Shown here in pieces: positions 1 through 9,130 of a DNA stretch of 64,000 nucleotides. The position numbers and the translations under genes were made by a program. Within the stretch, counting starts at the first letter, position 1. Each line of letters starts with the position of its first letter. Origin of the DNA: Mesorhizobium sp. WSM3626 (GTDB taxonomy: Bacteria > Pseudomonadota > Alphaproteobacteria > Rhizobiales > Rhizobiaceae); NCBI RefSeq assembly GCF_000513935.1, contig NZ_AZUY01000003.1, forward strand, positions 135,684-199,683. Direction: 5' to 3'. The notes beneath the pieces were generated by a model that worked only from the letters and a program-made list of their open reading frames with translations, made no database searches and was not told where the DNA came from.

Positions 1-892
1 GGACATGCAGGGCGTCGCTCTGAACCAGCGTCGTCCGCAATTTCGCGATGAACGGGTGCGACGGGCGATCGCCAGATGCTTCGATTTCGAATGGATGAAG
101 CGGGCGCTGTTTTACGGCTCTTACGAACGCGCTCAATCGAATTTCGAACGGTCGAATTACAAAGCCGAAGGCCTGCCCTCGCCCGAGGAATTGGCCCTGC
201 TGGAGCCGTTCAGGGCCGAGTTGCCGCCAGAGGTCTTCGGTGAGGCCGTAACGCAGCCTCTCTCCGACGGGTCGGGCCATGACCGCAAGCAGCTGGGCGA
301 GGCTTCGCGATTGCTTGCGCAAGCCGGCTGGAAGCGTGTGGGCAGTTTTCTCGTCAACGACAAGGGTGAGCGGCTGCGGGTTGAAATGCTGGCGGAGGAT
401 GACGGCATCGTTCGCATCTACACCCCTTGGTCCGAGAATATGAAGGCGATCGGAATCGACGCATCGATCCGGCAAGTCGATTCAGCGCAATACGAACAGC
501 GGCAGAGCGATTTCGACTTCGATCTCGACATGCTGCATTGGTCGATCGGAGCGACACCGACTGATGACGGGCTGGAAATGCTCTATGATTCCCGGATGGC
601 TGATACACCGGGGCAGCGCAATTATCCGGGTACGAAAAGCAAGGCCATCGATGCGCTGATCGTGGCGGCCGGCAAGGCGCAAAGCCGCGCAGAACTCGTC
701 ACCGCGCTCAGGGCGCTCGACCGGGTCTTGCGCGCGCGGCTAGACTGGATTCCAACATACTATCTGGCGAATCACCGCGTCGCCTATTGGGATATGTTCG
801 GCTTTGTCGAGCAAAAGCCCGATTTCGGCTTTCCGGTCGAGACGCTGTGGTGGTTCGATAAAGGCAAGGCGGCAAAAATTGGCAAAGGCTGA
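1..892 (+). CDS. yejA: ABC transporter substrate-binding protein, family 5 (YejA-like), C-terminal part
   Basis: The reading frame is open from the left edge, so the N-terminus and signal peptide lie outside the window; about 297 residues remain. The sequence fits the C-terminal lobe of a periplasmic peptide-binding protein of family 5: a run of N-Q-R-R-P-F-D-R-V-R-A-I (residues ~7-24) followed by a FD-x-x-W-M segment, as in YejA-type proteins, and a late segment with I-P-x-Y-Y near the end. It would capture oligopeptides in the periplasm and deliver them to the YejBE permease encoded 30 bp downstream on the same strand. The order binding protein, two permeases, double ATPase matches yejABEF. 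The specific substrate cannot be read from the sequence. Confidence 0.8.
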   Translation, partial: DMQGVALNQRRPQFRDERVRRAIARCFDFEWMKRALFYGSYERAQSNFERSNYKAEGLPSPEELALLEPFRAELPPEVFGEAVTQPLSDGSGHDRKQLGEASRLLAQAGWKRVGSFLVNDKGERLRVEMLAEDDGIVRIYTPWSENMKAIGIDASIRQVDSAQYEQRQSDFDFDLDMLHWSIGATPTDDGLEMLYDSRMADTPGQRNYPGTKSKAIDALIVAAGKAQSRAELVTALRALDRVLRARLDWIPTYYLANHRVAYWDMFGFVEQKPDFGFPVETLWWFDKGKAAKIGKG

Positions 893-922
893 GATGTTCG
901 CACGAGCAGGACGCGAGGCCTG

Positions 923-2017
923 ATGGGCGCCTATATACTGCGCCGTATCCTTTTGATGATCCCGACCCTGTTCGGCATCATGGCGATATCCTTCGCCGTC
1001 ATCCAGTTCGCCCCAGGCGGCCCGGTCGAGCAAGTCATCGCCAAGCTGACCAACCAGGGCGGCAGCGACCGCCTCGGCGGTGGCGGCGGCGACGCGGGCG
1101 GCTCCAATTTCGATGCTGCCGGCGATGTCGGTTCGAAATATCGCGGCGCCCAGGGTCTCGACCCCGAATTCATCAAGAAGCTGGAGAAGCAGTTCGGCTT
1201 CGACAAGCCGCCGCTCGAACGCTTCGGCATGATGCTGTGGAATTACGCCAGGTTCGATTTCGGCAACAGCTATTTCCGCGATATTTCCGTGCTCGACCTG
1301 ATCCTTGAGAAGATGCCTGTGTCGATTTCGATCGGGCTCTGGATCACGTTGTTGTCCTATCTGATCTCGATCCCGCTCGGCATCCGCAAGGCTGTGAAGG
1401 ACGGCAGCCCCTTCGACGTCTGGACCAGCGGCGTCGTCATTGTCGGCTATGCCATTCCGGGCTTCCTGTTCGGCATCCTTTTGATGGTGCTGTTTGCCGG
1501 CGGCTCGTTCTGGGACTGGTTCCCGTTGCGCGGCATCGTTTCCGACAATTGGGACCAGTTGTCCTGGCCGGCCAGGATTGCCGATTATTTCTGGCACATG
1601 ACCTTGCCGCTGACGGCGCTGGTGCTGTCGGCCTTCGCCACGACGACGCTTTTGACCAAGAACTCGTTCCTGGAGGAAATCCGCAAGCAGTATGTGGTGA
1701 CGGCGCGCGCCAAGGGCCTGTCGGAACGGCAGGTGCTTTACGGGCACGTCTTCCGCAACGCCATGCTGATCGTCATCGCCGGCTTCCCGGGCGCCTTCAT
1801 CTCGGCCTTCTTCACCGGCTCGCTGCTGATCGAGAACATCTTTTCCCTCGACGGGCTCGGCCTGCTCGGCTTCCGGTCGGTGGTCGAGCGCGACTATCCC
1901 GTGGTGTTCGCCAATCTCTATATCTTCTCGCTGCTTGGCCTGTTCGTCGGGCTCCTGTCCGACCTGATGTACACCTGGGTCGATCCGCGCATCGATTTCG
2001 AGCGGAGAGACGTCTGA
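923..2017 (+). CDS. yejB: Peptide ABC transporter permease (YejB-like)
   Basis: A 364-residue inner-membrane protein of the binding-protein-dependent permease family. An N-terminal membrane segment (residues ~7-30, [17 protein letters not shown]) is followed by a periplasmic stretch with a glycine-rich insert around residues 50-65, then the permease core. The cytoplasmic EAA-type loop is visible ([18 protein letters not shown], ~250-270), where the ATPase docks. It would pair with YejE to form the channel for peptides. The start follows a GAGG ribosome site and the stop overlaps the next start (TGATG). The length is normal for YejB. Confidence 0.9.
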   Translation: MGAYILRRILLMIPTLFGIMAISFAVIQFAPGGPVEQVIAKLTNQGGSDRLGGGGGDAGGSNFDAAGDVGSKYRGAQGLDPEFIKKLEKQFGFDKPPLERFGMMLWNYARFDFGNSYFRDISVLDLILEKMPVSISIGLWITLLSYLISIPLGIRKAVKDGSPFDVWTSGVVIVGYAIPGFLFGILLMVLFAGGSFWDWFPLRGIVSDNWDQLSWPARIADYFWHMTLPLTALVLSAFATTTLLTKNSFLEEIRKQYVVTARAKGLSERQVLYGHVFRNAMLIVIAGFPGAFISAFFTGSLLIENIFSLDGLGLLGFRSVVERDYPVVFANLYIFSLLGLFVGLLSDLMYTWVDPRIDFERRDV

Positions 2018-3162
2018 TGTCGGAGGCAAGCGTTACCGCCGGTGTCTTGCCGGAGCGGCTCCCACGGCCGTTCCTGTCGCCGCTCAACAAGCGTCGCCTG
2101 CAGAATTTCAAGGCCAACCGGCGCGGCTACTGGTCGCTGTGGATTTTCCTCGTTCTGTTCGTGCTGTCGCTGTTTGCCGAATTCATCGCCAACGACAAGC
2201 CGATCATCGCTTCCTACAAGGGCGAAATCCTTTTCCCGGTGATGGTCGCTTACCCCGAGGAGAAATTCGGCGGCTTCTATGCCGTCACTGACTATCGCGA
2301 CCCGGTAATCCAGGACGAGATCAATGCCCATGGCTGGATGATCTGGCCGCCGATCCGCTATTCCTACCAGACCGTCAACAACGCCATTCCCGAAGCGGCA
2401 CCCGCCAAGCCGTCGTGGGAATATGACGCCAAGACGCGCTGCAACCAGTATCCACAAGGAGCCGATGACCCGGCCTGCAATGTCGGTAACTGGAACTGGT
2501 TCGGCACCGACGACCAGGCGCGCGACGTGCTGGCGCGAGTCATCTACGGTTTCCGCATTTCGGTGCTGTTCGGCCTGATCCTGACCGCGGGCTCGGCGCT
2601 GATCGGCGTCGGCGCCGGTGCGTTGCAGGGCTATTTCGGCGGCTGGACCGATCTGCTGTTCCAACGCTTCATCGAGATCTGGTCGGCCATTCCCGTGCTT
2701 TATCTGCTGCTGATCGTCGCCGCCATCCTGCCGCCGGGCTTTTTCATCCTGCTTGGCCTGATGCTGCTGTTCTCCTGGGTGGCGCTGGTAGGCGTGGTGC
2801 GGGCCGAGTTCCTGCGCGCCCGCAACTTCGAATATGTCAACGCGGCGCGCGCGCTCGGCGTGCGCAACCGCACCATCATGTTCCGGCACCTGCTGCCCAA
2901 CGCGATGGTGGCGACATTGACCTTCCTGCCCTTTTTGCTGAGCGGATCTATCTCGACGCTGACCTCGCTCGACTATCTCGGCTTCGGCCTGCCGCCCGGC
3001 TCCGCCTCGCTCGGCGAACTGCTCAAGCAGGCACAGCGCAACCTCAACGCGCCTTGGCTCGGCATATCCGGCTTCGTCGTCATCTCGCTGATGCTGTCGC
3101 TGCTGGTCTTTGTCGGCGAGGCGACGCGCGACGCCTTCGATCCGCGCAAGACGTTCAAATGA
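2017..3162 (+). CDS. yejE: Peptide ABC transporter permease (YejE-like)
   Basis: A 381-residue second permease subunit. The chosen ATG at 2017 overlaps the stop of yejB (TGATG), and the protein begins with a hydrophilic tail, then a membrane segment (~residues 34-54, SLWIFLVLFVLSLFAEFI). A long periplasmic loop with W and Y residues typical of YejE precedes the permease core. The EAA loop reads YVNAARALGVRNRTIMFRH. A reading frame open further upstream overlaps yejB and is not needed. The operon structure (yejB-yejE-yejF with 1-4 bp overlaps) implies translational coupling. Confidence 0.9.
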   Translation: MSEASVTAGVLPERLPRPFLSPLNKRRLQNFKANRRGYWSLWIFLVLFVLSLFAEFIANDKPIIASYKGEILFPVMVAYPEEKFGGFYAVTDYRDPVIQDEINAHGWMIWPPIRYSYQTVNNAIPEAAPAKPSWEYDAKTRCNQYPQGADDPACNVGNWNWFGTDDQARDVLARVIYGFRISVLFGLILTAGSALIGVGAGALQGYFGGWTDLLFQRFIEIWSAIPVLYLLLIVAAILPPGFFILLGLMLLFSWVALVGVVRAEFLRARNFEYVNAARALGVRNRTIMFRHLLPNAMVATLTFLPFLLSGSISTLTSLDYLGFGLPPGSASLGELLKQAQRNLNAPWLGISGFVVISLMLSLLVFVGEATRDAFDPRKTFK

Positions 3163-4790
3163 GCGAAGCCCCCTTGCTCAGCGTCCAGGACCTCAGCGTC
3201 GCCTTCAGCCAGGACCGCGGCCAGTCTGTCGCCGTCGACCATATCTCGTTCGACATCGCCAGGGGCGAGACTGTGGCGCTTGTCGGCGAATCCGGCTCCG
3301 GCAAATCGGTCTCGGCGCTGTCGGTGCTGAAGCTGCTGCCCTACCCCAGCGCCAGCCACCCATCGGGCAAGATCCTGTTCCAGGGCGCCGACCTGCTGGC
3401 CATGAGCGAGAAGCAATTGCGGCAGGTGCGCGGCAACAAGATCACCATGATCTTCCAGGAGCCGATGACCTCGCTCAATCCGTTGCACACGATCGAGCAC
3501 CAGATCGTCGAGATCCTGAAGCTGCATCAAGGCATGAGCGACCGTCCGGCCAAGGCGCGCACGCTGGCCCTGCTGAAAGAGGTCGGCATCCGCGATCCGG
3601 AAAAACGGCTCGATGCCTATCCGCACCAGCTTTCGGGCGGCCAGCGCCAACGCGTCATGATCGCCATGGCGCTCGCCAACGAGCCGGAACTGTTGATCGC
3701 CGACGAGCCGACGACGGCACTCGACGTCACCGTGCAGGCACAGATCCTCGAACTGCTCGCGGGCCTCAAAAGCCGCAAGGGCATGTCGATGCTGTTCATC
3801 ACCCATGACCTCGGCATCGTACGCAAGATCGCCGACCGGGTCTGCGTGATGACCAAGGGCAAGATCGTCGAGACCGGACCGACCAAGGACATCTTCGCCA
3901 GCCCGCAGCACCCCTATACGCGTCATCTTCTGGCCGCCGAGCCGAAAGGCAAGCCACCAGCCGCCAATGCCGAAGCCAAGCCTGTCATGACCGGCAAGGA
4001 CATCAAGGTCTGGTTTCCGATCAAGCAGGGCTTCTTCCGGCGCACTGTCGATCATGTGAAGGCGGTCGACGGCATCGACGTCACGGTGCGCGCCGGCCAG
4101 ACGCTGGGCGTGGTTGGAGAATCCGGCTCCGGCAAGACCACGCTCGGCCTGGCGCTGGCGCGCATGATCTCGTCGACCGGAACCATCAAGTTCAACGGCC
4201 GCGACATCAACCAGCTCACCTTCAACGCCATGCGGCCGCTCAGGCGCGAACTGCAGATCGTCTTCCAGGACCCGTTCGGTTCGCTCAGCCCGCGCATGTC
4301 GATCGCCGAGATCATCGAGGAAGGCCTGAAGATCCACGAGCCGAAGCTGTCGCCCGACGAGCGCGACGACAAGGTGGCCGCCGTGCTGAAGGAAGTCGGC
4401 CTCGACCCGGCGACCCGAAACCGCTATCCGCACGAATTTTCCGGTGGCCAGCGCCAGCGTGTCGCCATCGCGCGCGCCATGGTGCTCAACCCGCGCTTCG
4501 TCATGCTGGACGAGCCGACATCGGCGCTCGACATGAGCGTGCAGGCGCAGGTCGTCGATCTCCTGCGCAATTTGCAGGCCAAGCACGACCTCGCCTATCT
4601 CTTCATCAGCCATGACCTCAAGGTCATCCGGGCGCTGGCCAATGACGTCATCGTCATGCGCAACGGCCAGATCGTCGAAGCCGGCCCTTCCGAACAGATT
4701 TTTGGAAATCCGCAAACCGACTATACTCGGGCGCTGATCTCGGCCGCCTTCAAGATCGAGACGGCGCCGACAGGCGTGGTCAGCGAGTGA
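3159..4790 (+). CDS. yejF: Peptide ABC transporter, double ATP-binding protein (YejF-like)
   Basis: A 543-residue protein with two complete ABC ATPase domains in tandem. Walker A is GESGSGKS near residues 44-51 and again near 322-329. Signature motifs are LSGGQRQRV and FSGGQRQRV, and Walker B segments are LLIADEPT and VMLDEPTS. Each domain is followed by an oligopeptide-transporter C-terminal segment with HPYTR / TDYTR. It energises the YejBE channel from the cytoplasm. The start ATG at 3159 overlaps the yejE stop (ATGA). The double-ATPase length matches YejF rather than separate DppD/DppF. It is the last gene of the operon. Confidence 0.92.
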   Translation: MSEAPLLSVQDLSVAFSQDRGQSVAVDHISFDIARGETVALVGESGSGKSVSALSVLKLLPYPSASHPSGKILFQGADLLAMSEKQLRQVRGNKITMIFQEPMTSLNPLHTIEHQIVEILKLHQGMSDRPAKARTLALLKEVGIRDPEKRLDAYPHQLSGGQRQRVMIAMALANEPELLIADEPTTALDVTVQAQILELLAGLKSRKGMSMLFITHDLGIVRKIADRVCVMTKGKIVETGPTKDIFASPQHPYTRHLLAAEPKGKPPAANAEAKPVMTGKDIKVWFPIKQGFFRRTVDHVKAVDGIDVTVRAGQTLGVVGESGSGKTTLGLALARMISSTGTIKFNGRDINQLTFNAMRPLRRELQIVFQDPFGSLSPRMSIAEIIEEGLKIHEPKLSPDERDDKVAAVLKEVGLDPATRNRYPHEFSGGQRQRVAIARAMVLNPRFVMLDEPTSALDMSVQAQVVDLLRNLQAKHDLAYLFISHDLKVIRALANDVIVMRNGQIVEAGPSEQIFGNPQTDYTRALISAAFKIETAPTGVVSE

Positions 4791-4820
4791 TCCGCATAAG
4801 GAAGGACTGAACGAACCGCG

Positions 4821-5762
4821 ATGGAAAAAGGCCGCATCCTGCTTGCCGTCACCGGCTTTCATCCGCAGCGCTGGCGCGACCTGTTGTCGGCGGAGCGCGA
4901 GGTGGTGCTGGAGCCGGACGGCGCCAAAGATCCCTCGATCACCTATGCGGTGGTCTGGAAGCACAAGCCCAACCTGATGTCGTCGCTGCCCAATCTGCGC
5001 GCCATCTTCTCTATCGGCGCCGGCGTCGATCATATCTTCGCCGATCCCGGCCTGCCCGACGTGCCGATCGTCAAGGTCGTCGCCGACAACCTCACGCAGT
5101 ACATGACCGAGTACGTCGTCTGGCGGGTGCTCGACCATCATCGGCAGGGCCTGCTCTACAGGTCGCAGCAGCTGAAGAAGATCTGGCACGAACCGCAACA
5201 GAGGCCGGCCGGCGACATTTCCGTCGGCATCATGGGTCTCGGCAGTCTCGGCCGGGCCGCGGCCTCGGTACTTCTCTCGCTCGGCTTCGCGGTCAACGGC
5301 TGGTCGCGCACCGACCGGCCGATGAATGGGGTGGCGACCTATTCCGGCGAAGCAGGCCTGATCCCGTTCCTCAATGCCACCGACATTCTGGTGGTGCTTC
5401 TGCCGTTGACGCCGGATACGCAAGGCATCATCAATTACGGCGTGCTGAAGGAGTTGCGCAAGCGCAACGGGCTTGGCGGCTCGGTGCTGATCAACGCCGG
5501 GCGTGGGCGCCTGCAGAAGGACGCCGACATCGTGCGGGCATTGGACGACGGTACGCTGAAGGAAGCGAGCCTCGACGTGTTCGAGGTCGAACCGCTGCCG
5601 AAGACCAGTCCGCTGTGGCGCCATCCGAAAGTGTTCGTGACGCCGCATGCCGCGGCGACCTCCGATCCCGTGCACCTGGCGCCGATCATGCTGCGCCAGA
5701 TGGACGCTTTCGAGCGCGGCGAGAAGCTCGACAATCTGGTGGACCGCAAGGCGGGATATTAG
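4821..5762 (+). CDS. ghrA: D-isomer 2-hydroxyacid dehydrogenase, glyoxylate/hydroxypyruvate reductase A type
   Basis: A 313-residue NAD(P)H-dependent cytosolic reductase of the 2-hydroxyacid dehydrogenase family. The Rossmann motif is MGLGSLGRAAASVL (~residues 139-152). Catalytic residues are visible in order: Arg in NAGRGRL (~230), Glu in VFEVEPLP (~258) and His in TPHAAA (~276). The lack of a longer N-terminal regulatory domain and the family hallmarks fit GhrA-type enzymes that reduce glyoxylate or hydroxypyruvate. It lies 30 bp after yejF with its own upstream AAGGA site and may be co-transcribed. The substrate is inferred from family resemblance only. Confidence 0.82.
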   Translation: MEKGRILLAVTGFHPQRWRDLLSAEREVVLEPDGAKDPSITYAVVWKHKPNLMSSLPNLRAIFSIGAGVDHIFADPGLPDVPIVKVVADNLTQYMTEYVVWRVLDHHRQGLLYRSQQLKKIWHEPQQRPAGDISVGIMGLGSLGRAAASVLLSLGFAVNGWSRTDRPMNGVATYSGEAGLIPFLNATDILVVLLPLTPDTQGIINYGVLKELRKRNGLGGSVLINAGRGRLQKDADIVRALDDGTLKEASLDVFEVEPLPKTSPLWRHPKVFVTPHAAATSDPVHLAPIMLRQMDAFERGEKLDNLVDRKAGY

Positions 5763-5775
5763 CCAGACATCGTCG

Positions 5776-6302
5776 TCACCTGGCCAAGTCCCAGTCCTGA
5801 AAACATTTCTTGATCGCCCGAACCGAAGACAGCTGCAGCTTCTGCAGGTCGATCTGCTCCAACATCGCCCTGTATCTCTGCCGGTTTTTCGGCGTGGCCA
5901 CGGCGATGTGGTGGATCATGTCCCATTTGATGCTGTCGCGCCCGCCTTCCAAGCCACCGCGCCTCTCCCTCTCGAACAGGGTTCGCCTGAAATAACGCAG
6001 CAGACTTGCCGAAGTGGAGATGTCCAGCAGGATCAATCCCGTCGCGCGCTGGAAGCGTTGCGGCATGCAGACCGAGTAGTTTCCGTCCATCACCCACCGC
6101 TCACCGGCGATCGCGGCGTCATGCAAGGCAATGAACTCGTCCCTCGGACGCTGCCCCCAATCCGTGTTGGGCAGATGAAAGAGCAGATCGAGATGGATGG
6201 GCGTCAGGCCACGCTTGCGCGCGATCGCGTCGGCAAGCGTCGACTTGCCGCTGTTGGACGGCCCCAAATGCAGATGCGATCGCCGAGGTCCGAGAGGTTC
6301 AC
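5776..6302 (-). pseudogene. P-loop ATPase / adenylate-kinase-like protein, apparently frameshifted near its N-terminus
   Basis: The main frame, 5776-6267, gives 163 residues beginning at the Walker A motif GPSNSGKST, with DGNYSVCMPQRF and RRTLFERER later, as in rhizobial AAA/topology-modulation-type P-loop kinases. In that frame only a TTG precedes the motif. The adjacent frame just upstream encodes HPVNLSDLGDRICI, the N-terminal sequence I expect for this family directly before GPSNSGKST. Joining the two frames requires one extra base near 6266. So the gene has either lost one base or the consensus has an indel. The GTG at 6302 is the first plausible start in the restored frame; the true start may be a little further upstream. 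It converges with ghrA. Confidence 0.6.
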
Positions 6303-6335
6303 CGGATGGATCCTAGCAAGATGGACGATTGGTCA

Positions 6336-6695
6336 TCAGCCGGGTAGAGCGAACTTCTTCTGCTTGTCCGGCTTGCCGCAGTCGCGGCGATCGATGGACC
6401 GGTTCATGGCATCGATTTCGCCTGACGCCTTGTCGCTGTCGCGCTGGGCCTTGGAGCGCATGTCGGGCGTGAACGGGCCGAAGCCCATGGCGGGATTGGA
6501 GAAGGTCGGCTTGGCGGTGGTCGGGAGATTATATTGCTGCGCCAATCCGTTGCGCTGCGCCAGCAACTGATCGCATGGCACGCTGTCATATTGCAGCGAG
6601 GATTCGATGTTGGCGTCCTGCCGCTCGGACGCCGAGTTGCCGACGCAGCCGGCGGTTGCCAGGCAAGACGCCAAGATCATCATGTTCCAGCGCAT
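6336..6695 (-). CDS. Small predicted lipoprotein
   Basis: A 119-residue protein of unknown function. The ATG at 6695 is preceded by a strong GGGAGGAG ribosome site, so longer upstream frames are rejected. The N-terminus MRWNMMILASCLATAGC is a lipoprotein signal peptide with lipobox LATAGC. It predicts export, diacylglyceryl attachment at Cys17 and anchoring to a membrane. The mature part is hydrophilic and has cysteines in VPCDQL and RRDCGKP. No catalytic motif is recognised. Confidence 0.7.
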   Translation of the reverse strand: MRWNMMILASCLATAGCVGNSASERQDANIESSLQYDSVPCDQLLAQRNGLAQQYNLPTTAKPTFSNPAMGFGPFTPDMRSKAQRDSDKASGEIDAMNRSIDRRDCGKPDKQKKFALPG

Positions 6696-6823
6696 CGAAG
6701 TGCTCCTCCCGGTATCCCACCCTGATGCGACCAGATCGCAAATATCAATCGCGCACGCAAATCGGACTTTTTCGCAGCAGTACCAAGCAGTGTCGGAATC
6801 GCCGCCGTGAGTATCATCGGACT

Positions 6824-7738
6824 TCAAGCCGCGTGCGCCTTCCGTGCCACGACGGCCAGCCCTTTGACGGGCTCGCGGCGATCCTGGCGGATGCTTGTTG
6901 GCTTCAACGCCACGATCGAGAGGCCGTTGGCCTCGAGGGTCCGCCTGACATAGCCCTCCGAATGGGCGTAGCGCCGCGACGGCTGCAGTGCCAAGTCGCC
7001 GCCATCCGCCAGGCTCTCGACGGAAAAGGCGAACAGGCCGTCCTGGGCGAGCAGGCCGGCGACCGTTCCAACAAAACCTTCGAGCCCGCCGATGTAGATC
7101 AGCACGTCGGCCGACGTCACCAGATCGGCCTTGTCGCCCGAATAGGAAAAATCCTGCAAATCCGCTTTTGTCAGCGCGTCATAGATATTTTTTGCCCGCG
7201 CTTTCCTCAGCATCCTTGCCGAAATATCGACGCCCTCCAGCCGGTCGACAATTGGCCTCAGCCTCTCGCCCATCAGTCCGGTGCCGCAGCCCAGGTCGAG
7301 CGCCAGGCGGAAGCGGCCCGGCCTTGCCTCGCGGATGGCGGCGTCGAGCACCTCGGGCAGCCGGTAGTCGAGCTTGCCGACCAGCATCTCCTCGAATGTC
7401 TCGGCATAGTGGTCGAAAAGCGTCTCGACAAAGGCGCTGGGCGGCGCCATCGAGGCCGGACCCCTGCCGATCAGCTGCAGTTTGAGAGCCGCGCCCTGGC
7501 GATCGGCCGGATCGAGTTTCATCGACGTCGTCCAGGCTTGCGCCGCCAGTCGAGCCTGCCTGATGCCTCCTGCATCTCGCCGAGCCGAAACCAGCCCATT
7601 GCCCATTGCGGCGCCAGTTCCAGCGCGCCGAGCAGCAACTCGGCCGCGGCAGTGTGATCGCCGGAGGCAAAGAGCATTTCGGCATAATCCGCACGGCGAT
7701 CGGCGTTCGGGTCGCCCGACGAGGTCTGAAGCGGTTTC
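6824..7738 (-). pseudogene. TPR-like plus SAM-dependent methyltransferase, interrupted by a frameshift
   Basis: Two consecutive frames make one protein. The first begins with MKPLQTSSGDP at 7738 and contains a TPR-like helix pair (AEMLFASGDHTAAAELLLGA, then WAMGWFRLGEMQEASGRLD). The second continues with LAAQAWTTSMKLDPADR and a class I methyltransferase domain: ALDLGCGTGLMGERL is the SAM-binding motif I, with VDISARMLRKAR following. The join needs one base restored near 7548, where CTCGACTGG would be CTCGACCTGG. With the base restored the protein is about 305 residues, a common rhizobial architecture. The methylated substrate is unknown. This is either a pseudogene or a consensus error; see the findings on single-base deletions. 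Confidence 0.72.
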
Positions 7739-7890
7739 ATGGTGATGGTTCCACCGGCAGGATAGCCGGCCCGCCATCTCTGTAGAGCAAAGCATGCCGA
7801 AGCTGAACCGAATTGAGCAGGCTTTGCCCGGGAGTCAGCAGTCTCGGGCAACAGGCTTCCCGCGCCGGAATTATATCCTATCTTGGCACC

Positions 7891-8901
7891 ATGCGCGCCA
7901 GCGACCTGCTTCATCCCCGGCCCGAAGGCCTCTACTGCCCGCCGGGAGATTTCTTCATCGACCCGGTGCGGCCGGTGAACCGGGCGCTGATCACGCACGG
8001 CCATTCCGACCATGCGCGTTCCGGCCACGGCTCGGTGCTTGCGACGCAGCAGACGCTCGACATCATGGGGCTGCGCTATGGCGAGGACTTTGCCGGGACG
8101 ACGCAGGCAGCTGCGTTCGGCGAGACGATTGCCATCGACGGCGTCGATGTCAGCTTTCATCCGGCTGGCCATGTGCTGGGCTCGGCGCAGATATCGGTCG
8201 AGCACCAGGGCAGGCGCATCGTCGCCTCCGGCGACTACAAGCGACAGAAGGACGCGACCTGCGCGCCGTTCGAGCCTATCGCCTGCGACGTCTTCATAAC
8301 CGAGGCGACCTTTGGCCTGCCGGTGTTTCGCCATCCGCCCGACACGGAAGAGATCGCCCGCCTCTTGAAATCGGCGGCGCAATTCCCGGAGCGTTCGCAT
8401 CTGGTCGGGGCCTACGCACTGGGCAAGGCGCAGCGGGTGATGCGGCTGCTGCGCGATGCCGGGTACGACAAGCCGCTCTACATCCATGGCGCGCTGGCCA
8501 AGCTCAGCGAATATTACCAGAGCCAGGGCATAGATCTCGGCGAACTCGAACCGGCGACGGTGGAGAGCGGTGCCAAGCAGGATTTCGCCGGCGCCATCGT
8601 GGTCGGCCCGCCATCGGCCTTCGCCGACCGCTGGGCGCGGCGCTTTCCCGATCCGATCTCGTGCTTCGCGTCGGGCTGGATGCGCATCCGCCAGCGCGCC
8701 AGGCAAGGCGGCGTCGAGCTGCCGCTGATCATCTCGGACCATGCCGACTGGGACGAACTGATCATCACCATCAAGGAGACCGGCGCCGAGGAAATCTGGG
8801 TCACGCACGGCCGAGAGGAAGCACTGGTGCGCTGGTGCGAGTTGGAAGGGATAGCGGCCAGACCACTGCATCTGGTGGGCTACGAGGACGAGGACGATTG
8901 A
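7891..8901 (+). CDS. Ligase-associated DNA exonuclease, metallo-beta-lactamase fold
   Basis: A 336-residue protein of the MBL-fold nuclease family found beside bacterial ATP-dependent ligases. The metal-binding motif is THGHSDHAR (~residues 35-43), followed by a second histidine in FHPAGHVLGSAQI and the SGDYKR strand. The beta-CASP-like part includes ISDHADWDEL near the C-terminus. The start ATG at 7891 gives the family N-terminus MRASDLLHPRPEGLYC; longer frames overlap the methyltransferase gene. The ligase gene follows 230 bp downstream after a palindromic repeat. The expected role is DNA end processing before ligation in repair; this is inferred from family and context. Confidence 0.88.
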   Translation: MRASDLLHPRPEGLYCPPGDFFIDPVRPVNRALITHGHSDHARSGHGSVLATQQTLDIMGLRYGEDFAGTTQAAAFGETIAIDGVDVSFHPAGHVLGSAQISVEHQGRRIVASGDYKRQKDATCAPFEPIACDVFITEATFGLPVFRHPPDTEEIARLLKSAAQFPERSHLVGAYALGKAQRVMRLLRDAGYDKPLYIHGALAKLSEYYQSQGIDLGELEPATVESGAKQDFAGAIVVGPPSAFADRWARRFPDPISCFASGWMRIRQRARQGGVELPLIISDHADWDELIITIKETGAEEIWVTHGREEALVRWCELEGIAARPLHLVGYEDEDD

Positions 8902-8930
8902 GGATGACACCCATCGATGCCGCGCTCTAC

Positions 8931-9092
8931 GGCGCCCCCCTCTGTCCTGCCGGACATCTCCCCCTCGAGTGGGGAGATTGGCAGCTTTGGCGGCGTCGCT
9001 GTTTCTTCAACGTTGAAAGCTGGCGAAAGCAGACGCGACATCCGATCTCCCCCCTGGAGGGGGAGATGTCCGGCAGGACAGAGGGGGGCGCC
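8931..9092 (+). repeat. Palindromic intergenic repeat, copy 1
   Basis: A 162-bp inverted repeat between the exonuclease and ligase genes. Both outer arms carry TCTGTCCTGCCGGACATC or its complement flanked by runs of C/G, followed by an inner CTCCCC..GGGGAG hairpin. Two further copies are at 41963-42122 and 55226-55385. It has no coding potential or transposase, and looks like a rhizobial REP-type mosaic element. Confidence 0.9.
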
Positions 9093-9130
9093 TCGCGCAA
9101 ACCTCTTCCCTTCGTGCGGTCCTCATCGCC

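Noticed and set aside
2973..5675. Very long open frame on the minus strand (about 900 codons)
   Set aside because: It runs antisense to yejE, yejF and ghrA, has no recognisable domain and arises from codon bias in GC-rich genes. The same applies to long antisense frames at 740-2029, 8927-10624, 29016-30989 and 37526-39856.
8931..9092. Insertion sequence
   Set aside because: The element is palindromic, has no transposase and no target-site duplication was found. It fits a REP-type intergenic repeat.
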